Positions 35,172 through 44,142 of a stretch of 46,465 nt of DNA are shown in pieces. The notes below the pieces were generated by a model. It was not told the DNA's origin, did not search any database, and worked only from the letters and a program-made list of their open reading frames with translations. The stretch spans positions 1 to 46,465 of the forward strand of contig JAODBK010000099.1 of NCBI GenBank assembly GCA_025463925.1, written 5' to 3'. This DNA is from Acidimicrobiales bacterium. Its GTDB lineage: Bacteria > Actinomycetota > Acidimicrobiia > Acidimicrobiales > AC-14. The translations under genes and the position numbers were made by a program. The first letter of the stretch is position 1, and every line of letters begins with the position of its first letter.

Positions 35172-36707
35172 TTAAGAGGCGCGGCGGAGCGTGAACGAGA
35201 AGGTCGAGCCCTCACCGGGGCGCGAGTCGACCCGCACCTGGCCGCCCATCAGCCGCACGTAGTCGCGCACGAGGGTGAGCCCGATGCCGGTCCCCCGCTT
35301 GCCCTTGTCACCGCGCTGGGCCCGCCAGAACGGCTCGAAGACGCGGTACGCCTCGTCGGCGGACAGCCCGATGCCGCGGTCGGCCACCTCGACCCGCACC
35401 AGGCCGCCGTCGGACGCGGCCCGCACGACGACTGGGCTGCCGGGGTCCGAGTACTTCACCGCGTTGGCGATCAGGTTCACCAGCGTGCGGCGCAGGAGGT
35501 GCGAGTCGGCCATGACCACGACCGGCTCGACCGCCAGCGTGACGTCACGACCGGCGATCACCGGCGCCAGGCCGTCGACCGCCGACTGCACCGCGTCCGA
35601 GAGATCGACCGCGACCAGGTCGGGCTGGAGCTTGCCGGCCTCGGCCGACGCGAAGTCGAGCAGGCCTTCGACGAGGTCGGCCAGCTCGTCGGCGTGGTGC
35701 CGGACCTTGCTGACGAAGTCACGGCGCTCGGCATCGCCGATCGCGTCCCAGTGCTGCAACAGCGTGGACGAGAACCCGGTGATGCAGGTCAGCGGCGTGC
35801 GGAGCTCGTGTGACACCGACGCCACCAGATCGCGGCGCAGCTCGAGGCTCTGCTGCAGCTCGGCGACGAGGGTGCGCTCGAGCTCGAGCTGGCTCAGGTT
35901 GCGCAGCGCGGTGCCGGCGAAGGATGCGAAGACACCCGCCAGCTCGATCTCTTCGAGGAGGAACGCTCGAGGCTCGGCCGCGAGGAGCACGAGCACGCCG
36001 AGCGGGTCGCCGTCGGGCGACGGGAGCGGCACGAACAGCCGGTCGGTGAGGCCCGACGCCTCGCCATCGCCCTGCGGCGCCAGTGCGTCGACCAGCGCGT
36101 CCTTCGAGTCCGACAGCACCGCGCCGGCGGCCGCGGCGAGCTCGTCGGCGTCAGCGTCGACGTCGCCCGCCATCGCCTCGCGCACGACCGCTCGACCGGT
36201 GAGCACGTACAGGGCGCACGCGTCGGCGCGTAGGAGGGCGCGCGCGCCGGCCACGATCTCGCCGAAGATCGTCTCGCGCTCCTGCGCCGAGTTGACGAGC
36301 AGCGCGAGCCGTTGGACCTCACGAGCGCGGCGGGCCAGGTCATGGGCGCGCCATGCCCGCTCGACGACCTGCGGCAGCGCGGCCAGGTAGTCGGGGTCCT
36401 TCACCACGTAGTCGATGGCGCCGGCGCGCATGGCTTCGACCGCGATGCTCTCCGAGCCCATGCCGGTGACCATGACGACCGAGGGCCCGCCGTTCGAGCG
36501 GATCCGCTCCAGGGTGTCGATGCCGCTGAGCCCCGGCAGGCGGTAGTCGAGCAGCACGAGGTCGATGCCGTCGAGCTTGGCCAGCGCCTCGCCGCCGTCG
36601 GCCGCCTGGCGGACGACGTGCCCGGCTTCGCGCAGCCGGCGGTCGATCAGGTGGCGATGGTCCTCGTTGTCGTCGACCACCAGGACCGAGATGCGAGGCA
36701 CACCCAT
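35172..36707 (-). CDS. Receiver-GAF-histidine kinase hybrid
   Basis: A 511-residue protein with an N-terminal receiver domain (phosphorylatable Asp54 in LVLLDYRLPG, Lys103), a GAF domain (about 140-275), a HisKA dimerisation domain with the phospho-His in SVSHELRTPLT (around residue 300) and a HATPase domain (NLIANAVKYS, DRGIGL, GTGIGLTLV). It has no membrane segment. The receiver at the N-terminus suggests that phosphorylation by another kinase, perhaps the sensor upstream, controls its activity. The gene starts 13 bases after the single-domain receiver. Confidence 0.93.
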   Translation of the reverse strand: MGVPRISVLVVDDNEDHRHLIDRRLREAGHVVRQAADGGEALAKLDGIDLVLLDYRLPGLSGIDTLERIRSNGGPSVVMVTGMGSESIAVEAMRAGAIDYVVKDPDYLAALPQVVERAWRAHDLARRAREVQRLALLVNSAQERETIFGEIVAGARALLRADACALYVLTGRAVVREAMAGDVDADADELAAAAGAVLSDSKDALVDALAPQGDGEASGLTDRLFVPLPSPDGDPLGVLVLLAAEPRAFLLEEIELAGVFASFAGTALRNLSQLELERTLVAELQQSLELRRDLVASVSHELRTPLTCITGFSSTLLQHWDAIGDAERRDFVSKVRHHADELADLVEGLLDFASAEAGKLQPDLVAVDLSDAVQSAVDGLAPVIAGRDVTLAVEPVVVMADSHLLRRTLVNLIANAVKYSDPGSPVVVRAASDGGLVRVEVADRGIGLSADEAYRVFEPFWRAQRGDKGKRGTGIGLTLVRDYVRLMGGQVRVDSRPGEGSTFSFTLRRAS

Positions 36708-36720
36708 CTCGCAGGATCCT

Positions 36721-37170
36721 TCAGTCCACGTTCGGGATGGACGCCAGCGATGTCCAGTACTGACCCACCCGCCGCAAGCCGTCGCGCAGCCCGGCGGCGC
36801 TCCCGGGCTTGGTGACGTACGAGTTGCCGCCGAGCCGGTAGGTCTCGTTGACGTCCTCGGGCCGCTCCGAGCTGGAGAGCACCACGGTCGGGATCGTCCG
36901 CAGCGTCTCGTCGGCCTTCAGTTGCTCGAGGACCTCGAGCCCGTTGACCTTCGGCATCTTCAGGTCGAGCAGGATGAGATGTGGCAGCTCGCGGCTGGTG
37001 AACCGGCCCCGCCGGTACACGAAGTCGAGCGCCTCCTCGCCGTCGCGCACGGTCTCGACCTCGAGCCGCACGCCTTCGAGGTCGCGCAGCGCGCGCACCG
37101 TGAGGAACAGGTGGTCCTCGTTGTCCTCGGCGACCAGCACCCGCACCGACCGCTCACTGCGCTCGCTCAC
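36721..37170 (-). CDS. Rcp1-like single-domain response regulator
   Basis: A 149-residue receiver with no output domain. It has the acidic pocket AEDNEDH, the phospho-Asp in LILLDLKMPKVNG, the Ser/Thr in VVLSSS and the Lys in SYVTKPGS. The layout (FVYRRGRF insertion, extended C-terminus) is like Rcp1, the partner of phytochrome-type kinases. Its ATG overlaps the stop of the sensor kinase by four bases, so the pair is translated together. It probably shuttles phosphate between kinases. Confidence 0.92.
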   Translation of the reverse strand: MSERSERSVRVLVAEDNEDHLFLTVRALRDLEGVRLEVETVRDGEEALDFVYRRGRFTSRELPHLILLDLKMPKVNGLEVLEQLKADETLRTIPTVVLSSSERPEDVNETYRLGGNSYVTKPGSAAGLRDGLRRVGQYWTSLASIPNVD

Positions 37171-38975
37171 TGAGAGACCTCGACCTGTCGGTTGGTGGGA
37201 CCGCGGCGCACGGCGCGCGCGGGAAACTCGATCCGGAGCTCGGTGCCGAGGCCATGCAACGGCTCCACCGCGGCGATGGCCCCGTCCACCTGCTCGACGA
37301 TCTTGCGCGCCATCGCGAGACCCATGCCGGTGCCCGCTTGATCCGCGCCGCCGAGCCGCTCGAAGATGCCGAACACGCGATCACGATAGGCGGCCGCGAT
37401 CCCCACACCATCATCGGACACCGTGATCGTGACCGCGCCTTCCGCCTGTCGATCGGCCGCGACGCGCACGTGCACGTCGGCTCGGCCGGCGTGAACGGCC
37501 GAGTTCTCCAACAGGTTGGTGAAGAGTTGGCGCGCCCGGACGGTGTTCATGCGCACGACCGGCATGGCGCCGACCGCGATCGTCATCTCGGGATGGGAGC
37601 TGATGACCCCGACCGCCACGTCGTCGACCAGCGGTCCGAGGTCGACGTCGTCGGCATCGGTCTGCACCCGGCCGACGCGCGAGAGTTCGAGCAGGTCGGT
37701 GATGAGCTGCTGCATGTAACGGGCGCTGGCGTCCATCCGGTCGAGGTAGTGGCGACCCTCCTCCGGCAAGGCGTCGGCGTGGTCGGCCCGCAGGTACTCG
37801 AGGTACCCGAGCAGCGTGATGATCGGGCTCTTGAGGTCGTGCGACACGCCGTAGACGAGCGTCTCGAGCTCGGCGTTGGCGCTCTCGATCGCCTCCCGTG
37901 AGTCGCGCTCGCGCTCGAACAGCTCGGCCCGTTGCAGCGCCAGCTGTGTGAACAGCCCGAGTCCGCTCAGCAATCCCATCTCCTCCTCGCCGAAGAAGGG
38001 TGTGTACGGGCCGGCCTGCACCGCGAGCCATCCGGCGGTCACCGGCACCACGAGCAACCCTGGCCGGGGCTCGACCACCTCCCAGTCGCGCGTCAGTGTC
38101 GGCAGGACGGCGCGGACCTCGTCGGACTCGTCGGGCGCGAAGCCCATGGCGGCCAGCACGGTGCCGGCGCGGTCGGCGAACAGTCCGGCCCGCCCGCCGA
38201 GGATCTGCAGGACGTGCGGCAGCAGCGCCTTCCCGGTCTCCTCCGCCGTGAGCGTCCGCATGAGCTCCACTTCGGCGCGGCGCAGCGCGTCCTGCTCCGG
38301 CCGGCGCCACAGCATGCGGAGGAACGCCGGCGGCGAGAAGCCGATAAAGAAGAACACCGCGGCCAGCAGCGGCAACGACTTGGTGACGATGGTGACGCCC
38401 GTGGTCGCGCTCACTGATGGCGACGCGCCCGGGAGGGCGGCGATGGTGAGCGCGATCGACCCGAGGCTCAGCATCCGCATCCGGCGGCGGGCGACGGTGG
38501 GCTGCCCGCGGCCGGCACCCCAGAGCCGGCGGGCCACGATCAGCGACAGCACCGTCCACTGGATGAGGAACACCCACACGTAGACGAGGAGCCAACCCGG
38601 GACCGGTTCGCCCTGCGCGGGGAATCGCGGGAGCGGCACCGCGGCCGCGATCACCAGCACCGTCAGGCCGTTCACCAGCCGCTCGACGCGCCGGTCCTTG
38701 GGACCGAACGCGCCGGTGAACCGGTACAGGGTCCACGGGTACAGCGCCAGGCCGATCAGGATCACCTTGACGATCGTCACGCCCGGCTCGCTGACCACAT
38801 GCCCGGGATGGAAGGCGACGCCGATCCATGAGAGCAGCGCGAGGTTGCCGAAGGTCGCGAAGAGCCACCCGCCCGCCTCGCCGCCGCGCCGCCGCCACCC
38901 GCGGTACGACGCGATCGAGAGCACGCTGAACACGAGCGCGTCGAGCCACCGCATGACCTCTGCGAATGCGTCCAA
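37167..38975 (-). CDS. Membrane sensor histidine kinase with GAF-like domain
   Basis: A 602-residue kinase. About seven hydrophobic helices fill residues 10-220, then a GAF-like region (about 230-350), a HisKA domain (YGVSHDLKSPIITLLGYL, around residue 385) and a HATPase domain (NLLENSAVHAG, SDDGVGI, GTGMGLAMAR). The HD-LKSP form of the H-box is that of phytochrome-like kinases. The signal is unknown. A TTG start at 38975 is supported by GGGGGAAG close upstream; ATG 38954 is the alternative. First gene of a three-gene signalling unit. Confidence 0.9.
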   Translation of the reverse strand: MDAFAEVMRWLDALVFSVLSIASYRGWRRRGGEAGGWLFATFGNLALLSWIGVAFHPGHVVSEPGVTIVKVILIGLALYPWTLYRFTGAFGPKDRRVERLVNGLTVLVIAAAVPLPRFPAQGEPVPGWLLVYVWVFLIQWTVLSLIVARRLWGAGRGQPTVARRRMRMLSLGSIALTIAALPGASPSVSATTGVTIVTKSLPLLAAVFFFIGFSPPAFLRMLWRRPEQDALRRAEVELMRTLTAEETGKALLPHVLQILGGRAGLFADRAGTVLAAMGFAPDESDEVRAVLPTLTRDWEVVEPRPGLLVVPVTAGWLAVQAGPYTPFFGEEEMGLLSGLGLFTQLALQRAELFERERDSREAIESANAELETLVYGVSHDLKSPIITLLGYLEYLRADHADALPEEGRHYLDRMDASARYMQQLITDLLELSRVGRVQTDADDVDLGPLVDDVAVGVISSHPEMTIAVGAMPVVRMNTVRARQLFTNLLENSAVHAGRADVHVRVAADRQAEGAVTITVSDDGVGIAAAYRDRVFGIFERLGGADQAGTGMGLAMARKIVEQVDGAIAAVEPLHGLGTELRIEFPARAVRRGPTNRQVEVSQ

Positions 38976-39040
38976 TCACTTCCCCCTTGGCTGGGATTCA
39001 CGTTGGCAGTCACTCGCGCGGCCGTCAACGGGCCAGACGG

Positions 39041-39487
39041 TCACGAACGGGCCGAACCTCGCGACTGGTCCAAGCGCGCCAAGGCGGCGTCGGCCTCCTC
39101 GGCCGGCTCGAGCGGTCGCATCACGAGATCGATGGCCGCCCAGATCGTCTTCGAGAACGGATGGAAGAGGATCGGGAAGACCAGGTTGAGGGTCAGCCCG
39201 ACGATCTCCAACGGGAGGACGGGCGTGTCCGGCACCGTCAGGATCAGCGCGACGACCAGGACGACCAGGAACACGAACTCCGTGGCCACCAGGTTGATGG
39301 CGACGCCCCCGAGCATGTGCCCTTCCTCGCGGTTGAACTTCCAGCCGCAGCACGGGCACCGCTCGACCATCCGGACCCAGCGCCGGAAGAGGTGGCCGCA
39401 GCCGCAGTTCGGGCAGCGCTTGGCGAATCCTCGCCCCAGGGCGCGCAAAGCACGGCGCAGATCGCCGCGTGCCCTATCCTCTGCCAC
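39041..39487 (-). CDS. DUF983 zinc-ribbon membrane protein
   Basis: A 148-residue protein. The N-terminus has two CxxC pairs (RCPNCGCGHLF and RCPCCGWKF), then two hydrophobic helices (about 60-100) and a conserved PFSKTIWAAIDLVMRPL. This is the DUF983 pattern, often found near respiratory genes, function unknown. GTG 39487 is the start; only 13 bases separate it from the APH-family start on the other strand. Confidence 0.85.
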   Translation of the reverse strand: MAEDRARGDLRRALRALGRGFAKRCPNCGCGHLFRRWVRMVERCPCCGWKFNREEGHMLGGVAINLVATEFVFLVVLVVALILTVPDTPVLPLEIVGLTLNLVFPILFHPFSKTIWAAIDLVMRPLEPAEEADAALARLDQSRGSARS

Positions 39488-39500
39488 GATCGCGCCGAGA

Positions 39501-40502
39501 ATGCAGAACGTGGGGATGGCAGGGGCGCGGCTGCGTGCCTATCGCACGCTGCGCGACGCCGGGCTCGACGAGTCGGCCGGACTCGAACGCGTCCCGAGCG
39601 CCTTCAACGAGGTGTGGTTCAACGGGCCCAACGTCGTGCGGGTCAACCCCACCCCCGGGACACACCGGTTGGGGTACGAGGCCGCCCTCGCCAAGCACCT
39701 GCCCGCCGCCGTCCAGTACCCGGAGATCATCGCCTACGGCAAGGGCCCGACGGCCGAGTGGCTGGTGCTCAAGCGGGTCCCGGGCATGGTGCTGTCGCGG
39801 GCATGGCCGACGATGACCGAAGCCGTGCGGCGCGACGCGGTGTGGCAGCTGGCCGAGGGGTTGCGGAGCATTCACGCCACCGGTCAGCCGGTGGATCAGT
39901 ACGGACCGATCCGGCCGCCGTTCCTCGACCGCGACACCCTCGAGTGCCCCCACCAGCTCCCGGCGTCGCGGGTGCTCACGCTGCTCGGCCGAGCCAGCCG
40001 CATGCGGTTCGTCGATCCCGGGCTGATCACCGCAGCCGCCGATCTGGTCGAGTCGACCGCGTCGGCGTTCGACGGCGACGACAAGGCGCCGGGGCTCGTC
40101 CACGGTGACGCTCACTTCGAGAACGTGCTCTGGGGCGGCGAATCGATCACCGCGATCCTGGACTTCGAGTGGTCCCGGCCGGCACCGGCCGACATCGACC
40201 TCGACATGATCCTCCGTTTCTGCGCCGACCCTGCGCTCCACGTCGCCGCTGACTACGGCCACCTCGCCAACGCCCGCGACTACCTGCAGGTGCCCGTCTG
40301 GCTGAAGGCGGCCTACCCAGAACTGTTCGCCCACCCACGGTTGCACGACCGGCTCGTGCTCTACGACCTCGCCTACGACGTGCGCCACCTGCTGCTCCAT
40401 CCGCCGACCGGCCCGATCGACAGCCTCTCGCCCCACCACGCGATCCGCCGCATCCGCCGCACCGTCGACGGCCGCAGCCACCTCGGCTGGATGGAGATCT
40501 GA
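39501..40502 (+). CDS. Aminoglycoside phosphotransferase-fold kinase
   Basis: A 333-residue protein of the APH / choline-kinase-like fold. The catalytic loop VHGDAHFENVLWG has the Asp and Asn residues, and ILDFEWSRPAP holds the metal-binding Asp. The substrate cannot be predicted; resistance is only one of several options. ATG 39501 is used; ATG 39516 is also possible. Neither has a clear ribosome-binding site, and the close divergent start suggests a short or absent leader. Confidence 0.85.
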   Translation: MQNVGMAGARLRAYRTLRDAGLDESAGLERVPSAFNEVWFNGPNVVRVNPTPGTHRLGYEAALAKHLPAAVQYPEIIAYGKGPTAEWLVLKRVPGMVLSRAWPTMTEAVRRDAVWQLAEGLRSIHATGQPVDQYGPIRPPFLDRDTLECPHQLPASRVLTLLGRASRMRFVDPGLITAAADLVESTASAFDGDDKAPGLVHGDAHFENVLWGGESITAILDFEWSRPAPADIDLDMILRFCADPALHVAADYGHLANARDYLQVPVWLKAAYPELFAHPRLHDRLVLYDLAYDVRHLLLHPPTGPIDSLSPHHAIRRIRRTVDGRSHLGWMEI

Positions 40503-40506
40503 CGGA

Positions 40507-41439
40507 TTACTTGAGGGCGAGGGCGTTGGCGGGGGAACCGACGCCGGCTTCGACGTTGAGCGGCGCCGCGGTCAGCAGGCAGGTGTAGACCCCGTCGGCG
40601 GCGCAGTCGTCGGCCAGCCGGTCGAGATCCCACAGCTCGCCGAGGGGCAACCCGAGCAGCGGGAGCAGCTCGAGATGGGCGAAGCCGTCGACGTCGAAGG
40701 ACGACGGCGGCCAGACCTCGACCGCGGGATTGTCGACCGCGACCGCGGCGATGTGCAGGTTCCAGAGCAGGCGGGCGGTGTCGCGCCCGGCTCGCAAGCC
40801 GCACGCCCGCGGCCGGTGACCGGCCAGCGCGGCCCGGGCCTCGGCGTCGAGCGTTCGGTACCACGCCAGCCAACCGGTGCGGATGAGCAGCACGTCGCCG
40901 GGCTCGACGGCGACGCCTTGCGCGTCGAGCGTGGCTTCGACGTCCGCGGCGTCGATGGGATCGGTCTCGCCAGGGTTGATGGCGCGGCCGACCGACGCTC
41001 GCCACCGCGCCACGTCGGCCAGGACGGCGCGGCCGGCGATGCCGCGGCGGGCCCAGTGCTGCATGCCGTGGCGCTCGTCGGCCACGCCGTTCCAGTGGCC
41101 GTGCTCGGGATGGGCCACGTGGCGGAAGCCGTCCCATTGACTCGAGCTCTGGGTGTTCCAGCCCGAGAGGAGGTCGTCGTGGAAGCCGCCACCCGGGTCG
41201 AGCACGATGTGCTCGGGCCCGGCGCGGTTGAACAGCGGCGGGCTCGGGAGCTCGAGCTCGAGGTTCAGCGGGAACACCGCACCCTTGCGCACGCAGCGGG
41301 CCGCGGCGACCACCCGCTCGGGTGTCAGCAGGTTGAGGCAGCCGAACACGTCGTCGGCGCCCCACAGGCCCCACGCCGAGCCGGGCGGCTGGCTCGGCTC
41401 GATCGGCAGTTCGTCGTACGAAGGCAGCGCGTCGGTCAC
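40507..41439 (-). CDS. Cyclase-family metal-dependent hydrolase
   Basis: A 310-residue protein of the kynurenine-formamidase-like cyclase family. The metal-site segment is SSSQWDGFRHVAHPEHGHWNG, the variant found in the larger cyclase-family proteins, in place of HxGTHxDxPxH; later DVLLIRTGWLAWY and AVAVDNPAVEVWP are also typical. Substrate unknown. The GTG start gives the sequence TDALPSYDELP. The gene converges with the APH-family gene, four bases apart at their stops. Confidence 0.85.
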   Translation of the reverse strand: MTDALPSYDELPIEPSQPPGSAWGLWGADDVFGCLNLLTPERVVAAARCVRKGAVFPLNLELELPSPPLFNRAGPEHIVLDPGGGFHDDLLSGWNTQSSSQWDGFRHVAHPEHGHWNGVADERHGMQHWARRGIAGRAVLADVARWRASVGRAINPGETDPIDAADVEATLDAQGVAVEPGDVLLIRTGWLAWYRTLDAEARAALAGHRPRACGLRAGRDTARLLWNLHIAAVAVDNPAVEVWPPSSFDVDGFAHLELLPLLGLPLGELWDLDRLADDCAADGVYTCLLTAAPLNVEAGVGSPANALALK

Positions 41440-41457
41440 GCGGCCGACGCTAAGCCG

Positions 41458-42738
41458 TCATCCGACCCAGGTGCCGGAGAGGCCGTCGTTGCGCGCCAGC
41501 ACGTACCTGGTGCCGGCGATCGAGAGCGACCGCCACGAGCTGCCGGGCTCGAAGGACTCCGCCGGTGCCGGCGGTGCGTCACCGACCGGATGCACACCGC
41601 CCCAACCATCGAGGACGGCGAAGCCGTTGCCGGACTTGGTCACGGCGATGGCGCGCGCGATGTCCCATCCCGGCCATGACGGCGTCGATCCGCTGATGGC
41701 ATCGCCGCTCGCGGTCACGTGCCCCCAACCATCGAGGACGTAGCCGCCCTTGCCGGTGGGAGTGAACGCCAGGCCGCGGAAGATGTCGGTGCCGAGCTGG
41801 TAGTTCGACGCCAACCCCGGCGCGTCGCCGGCCCGGTGCACGCCACCGAATCCGTCGAGCACCGCGAGGCCGTGGCCCGACGGCGTGATCGCCAGCGAGC
41901 GGGCGATGTCCCAACCGGGCCAGTAACCGCCGGTCATGCCGGCGAGCGCGACCCTGGCCGATCCGAAGAGATGCAGCCCGCCCCAGCCGTCGAGGACGAC
42001 ATAGCCGAGACCGTCCGGCATCACCGCGATCGACTTGGCCAGCGGCAACGGCAGCACGTCGGATCCATAGTTCAGCGCGCCACCGAACGCGTGCACGGCA
42101 CCGTTGGTCTCGACCACGTACGCGCCGCCATTCGGATTGGCCGCGCCCCCGGCAACGACCGGCGACGGACCACGCGTCGCCGCCTGAAGGCTCGGGTACG
42201 GGTCGATCGCCGCGCCCGCCGACGGTGACGCCTTGGGCGGGTGCACCTCGAAGTGGAGGTGCGGCGCGGTCGTCTCGGCGTCACCGGAGTCGCCCAGGTA
42301 CGCGATGAACTGGCCGGCCAGCACGCGGCTGCCGACGCGAATGCCGGGCGCGTACCGCCACTCGGGCGGGTTCCTTCCGTCGTCGGTGCCCGGCGTGTCG
42401 TTGTTGATGTGGATGTAGTAGTAGCTCCACCCGTCGACCGCCGAGAGGATGAGCATGTTGCCGCTGATCCCGCCGTCACCGTCGTTGTGCACGTAGGTGA
42501 TCACGCCGTCGGCGGCCGCCACCTCGTGCTCGAGCTTGGTGCCCATCAGGTCGTTGCCCTGGTGCGTCCGGCCGCCGGGCCGCGGCGCGCCGAAGTCGCT
42601 GATGTAGTGCACCGGCCCGTCCACCGGGAACCGGATCGGATGCGCCTCCGCCGCCTGCGCTGCGCCGGTCAACGGCACCGAGGCCAGCAGCGCGAACGAG
42701 ACCGCGACGAAGGAGAGGATGCGAGTACGAACCGCCAT
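41458..42738 (-). CDS. Secreted M23-type peptidase with C-terminal WPGWDIAR/LDGWGG repeats
   Basis: A 426-residue exported protein. A signal peptide (SFVAVSFALLASVPLTGAAQAA) is followed by an M23-like domain (GRTHQGNDLMG and later HLHFEVH, about 50-170). The C-terminal 230 residues are made of roughly 45-residue repeats with the pattern WPGWDIAR-x-IAVTxxGxGxxVLDGWGGVHxxGDA, about four to five copies, like the blades of a beta-propeller. The catalytic HxxxD and HxH are visible, so it may act on peptidoglycan, with the repeats as a binding module. AGGAACGC lies before the ATG. Confidence 0.85.
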   Translation of the reverse strand: MAVRTRILSFVAVSFALLASVPLTGAAQAAEAHPIRFPVDGPVHYISDFGAPRPGGRTHQGNDLMGTKLEHEVAAADGVITYVHNDGDGGISGNMLILSAVDGWSYYYIHINNDTPGTDDGRNPPEWRYAPGIRVGSRVLAGQFIAYLGDSGDAETTAPHLHFEVHPPKASPSAGAAIDPYPSLQAATRGPSPVVAGGAANPNGGAYVVETNGAVHAFGGALNYGSDVLPLPLAKSIAVMPDGLGYVVLDGWGGLHLFGSARVALAGMTGGYWPGWDIARSLAITPSGHGLAVLDGFGGVHRAGDAPGLASNYQLGTDIFRGLAFTPTGKGGYVLDGWGHVTASGDAISGSTPSWPGWDIARAIAVTKSGNGFAVLDGWGGVHPVGDAPPAPAESFEPGSSWRSLSIAGTRYVLARNDGLSGTWVG

Positions 42739-42797
42739 GCGTTCCTATCGGTCGAAGCCCGAGTTCCTTGAGCGCGGCGACCGGGTTCGGCGGCGAC

Positions 42798-44012
42798 TTA
42801 CAGATACGGCATGGGGTCGACAGGCGTGCCGGCGATGCGCACCTCGAAGTGCAGGTGCGGCCCGGTGCAGTTGCCGGTGCACCCGACGAAGCCGATCACC
42901 TGCCCGCGCTGCACCTTGTCGCCGGCGCGGACGATGATCAGGCTCTGGTGCCCGTACAACGTGGCCAGCGACTTCCCGTGGTCGATCACGGTCGCGTTGC
43001 CGTAGCCGCCGAGCACACCGGCCGAGACCACCACGCCGTCGGCGGCGGCGTGAATCGGGGTGCCGGAGGTGGCGCCGAAGTCGACGCCGGTGTGCATGCG
43101 CATGTCGCCGAAGATCGGGTGCAGGCGCGGCCCGAAGCCCGAGGTGATCGGCGCGCCGGGGATCGGAACGGCCAGCACACCGTGCCCCGTCGGGGCCACG
43201 CCTTGACCGTTCTGCAAGGACCGCAACGACGCCGCCAACGCGTCGGACTGCGCCTGGAGCGCCGCGATCTGCGACTCGAAGTCGACCTTGCGGTCCTGGA
43301 CCTGCTGGAACAGATTCGCCTGCCTCGCCAGCTCGCCCTTCACGGCGGAGCGGAGCCCGTCGAACGCCTGGCGCTGGGCGCTCAGCTGGTTCTGCTTGTC
43401 CACCACCGCGTCGCGCTGCGCGACCGCCTGCATGCGCGTTCGGTCGACGTCGTCGCGCTGACGCTGCACTCGCTCCTTGAGGGCCTTGTAACGGCGCACC
43501 TCGTCGGCTTGGGCCCGCACGACCGCGGCGACATAGCCGCTCGACGCCTCGAGCTCACGCATCGAGTGCACGTTCAGCACCATGCCGGCGACTTGCTCGA
43601 GCGGCGGACCGTTGGTGTACGCCGCGACGGCGCGCCGCTGCAGCACGACGCGTGCCGCCTCGAGTTGCTGCCGGCTCGCGGTCAGCTGCTGCTCGGCCTC
43701 GGCCTGCTTGGCCTCGATCGCGGTGAGCTGCGACTGCGCGGCGTCGAACTCGCGCTGCGCGTTGGCGCGCTGCGCGTCGATGACCGCGACCTGGGTGTCG
43801 AGCTGCGCCTTCCGGGCGTTCGACTCGTCGATCTGCCCGAGGAGCTTCGCCTCCGCGGCCGACGCCTCGTCGACCTGATCCTGGAGGCGGTTGACCTTCG
43901 ACGACAACGGGTCGGGCGCGACCGCGAGCGCGGCGCGCGGCACCACCAGCCCGAGGGCCACGAGCACGGCCAGACCGCCGGCCACACGCCTCACTCCAGC
44001 AACAGTACGCAC
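42798..44012 (-). CDS. EnvC-like M23 peptidase with long coiled coil
   Basis: A 404-residue exported protein: signal peptide (VAGGLAVLVALGLVVPRAALA), a long coiled coil (about 30-260, e.g. KVNRLQDQVDEASAAEAKLLGQIDES) and a C-terminal LytM/M23 domain with MHTGVDFGA, GHQS and HLHFEVR. All four zinc/catalytic residues look present, so it may be active, unlike E. coli EnvC. The ftsX and ftsE genes lie upstream on the same strand, and in many bacteria FtsEX regulates such a coiled-coil hydrolase. GTG 44012 puts the signal peptide at the start; longer starts to 44081 are possible. Confidence 0.88.
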   Translation of the reverse strand: MRTVAGVRRVAGGLAVLVALGLVVPRAALAVAPDPLSSKVNRLQDQVDEASAAEAKLLGQIDESNARKAQLDTQVAVIDAQRANAQREFDAAQSQLTAIEAKQAEAEQQLTASRQQLEAARVVLQRRAVAAYTNGPPLEQVAGMVLNVHSMRELEASSGYVAAVVRAQADEVRRYKALKERVQRQRDDVDRTRMQAVAQRDAVVDKQNQLSAQRQAFDGLRSAVKGELARQANLFQQVQDRKVDFESQIAALQAQSDALAASLRSLQNGQGVAPTGHGVLAVPIPGAPITSGFGPRLHPIFGDMRMHTGVDFGATSGTPIHAAADGVVVSAGVLGGYGNATVIDHGKSLATLYGHQSLIIVRAGDKVQRGQVIGFVGCTGNCTGPHLHFEVRIAGTPVDPMPYL

Positions 44013-44099
44013 AGAAGCAACACCTTCAAGTCTTTGGGGACCTCTCCCCATCGGCCCCACGGGTCTCGACCGTGAGCCCATTGGGCCGTTCGACCCATC

Positions 44100-44117
44100 C
44101 GAAACCGGGGCGTTTCG
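44100..44117 (-). terminator. Inverted repeat downstream of ftsX
   Basis: CGAAAC at 44100-44105 and GTTTCG at 44112-44117 form a perfect six-pair stem with a CGGGGC loop. It starts 26 bases after the ftsX stop on the minus strand and precedes the EnvC-like gene. A second small stem, GGGGA/TCCCC at 44036-44049, lies in the leader of that gene. Terminator or leader element; role inferred. Confidence 0.4.
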
Positions 44118-44142
44118 CCCAGCGCCGACGCCGGCGGCGGGA

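Noticed and set aside
39501-40502. Antibiotic resistance gene
   Set aside because: The fold is APH-like, but such kinases act on many small molecules and nothing in the context points to resistance.
41700-42000. Possible CRISPR-like or DNA repeats in the M23 gene
   Set aside because: The periodicity is in the protein, with variable DNA; there is no repeat-spacer structure.
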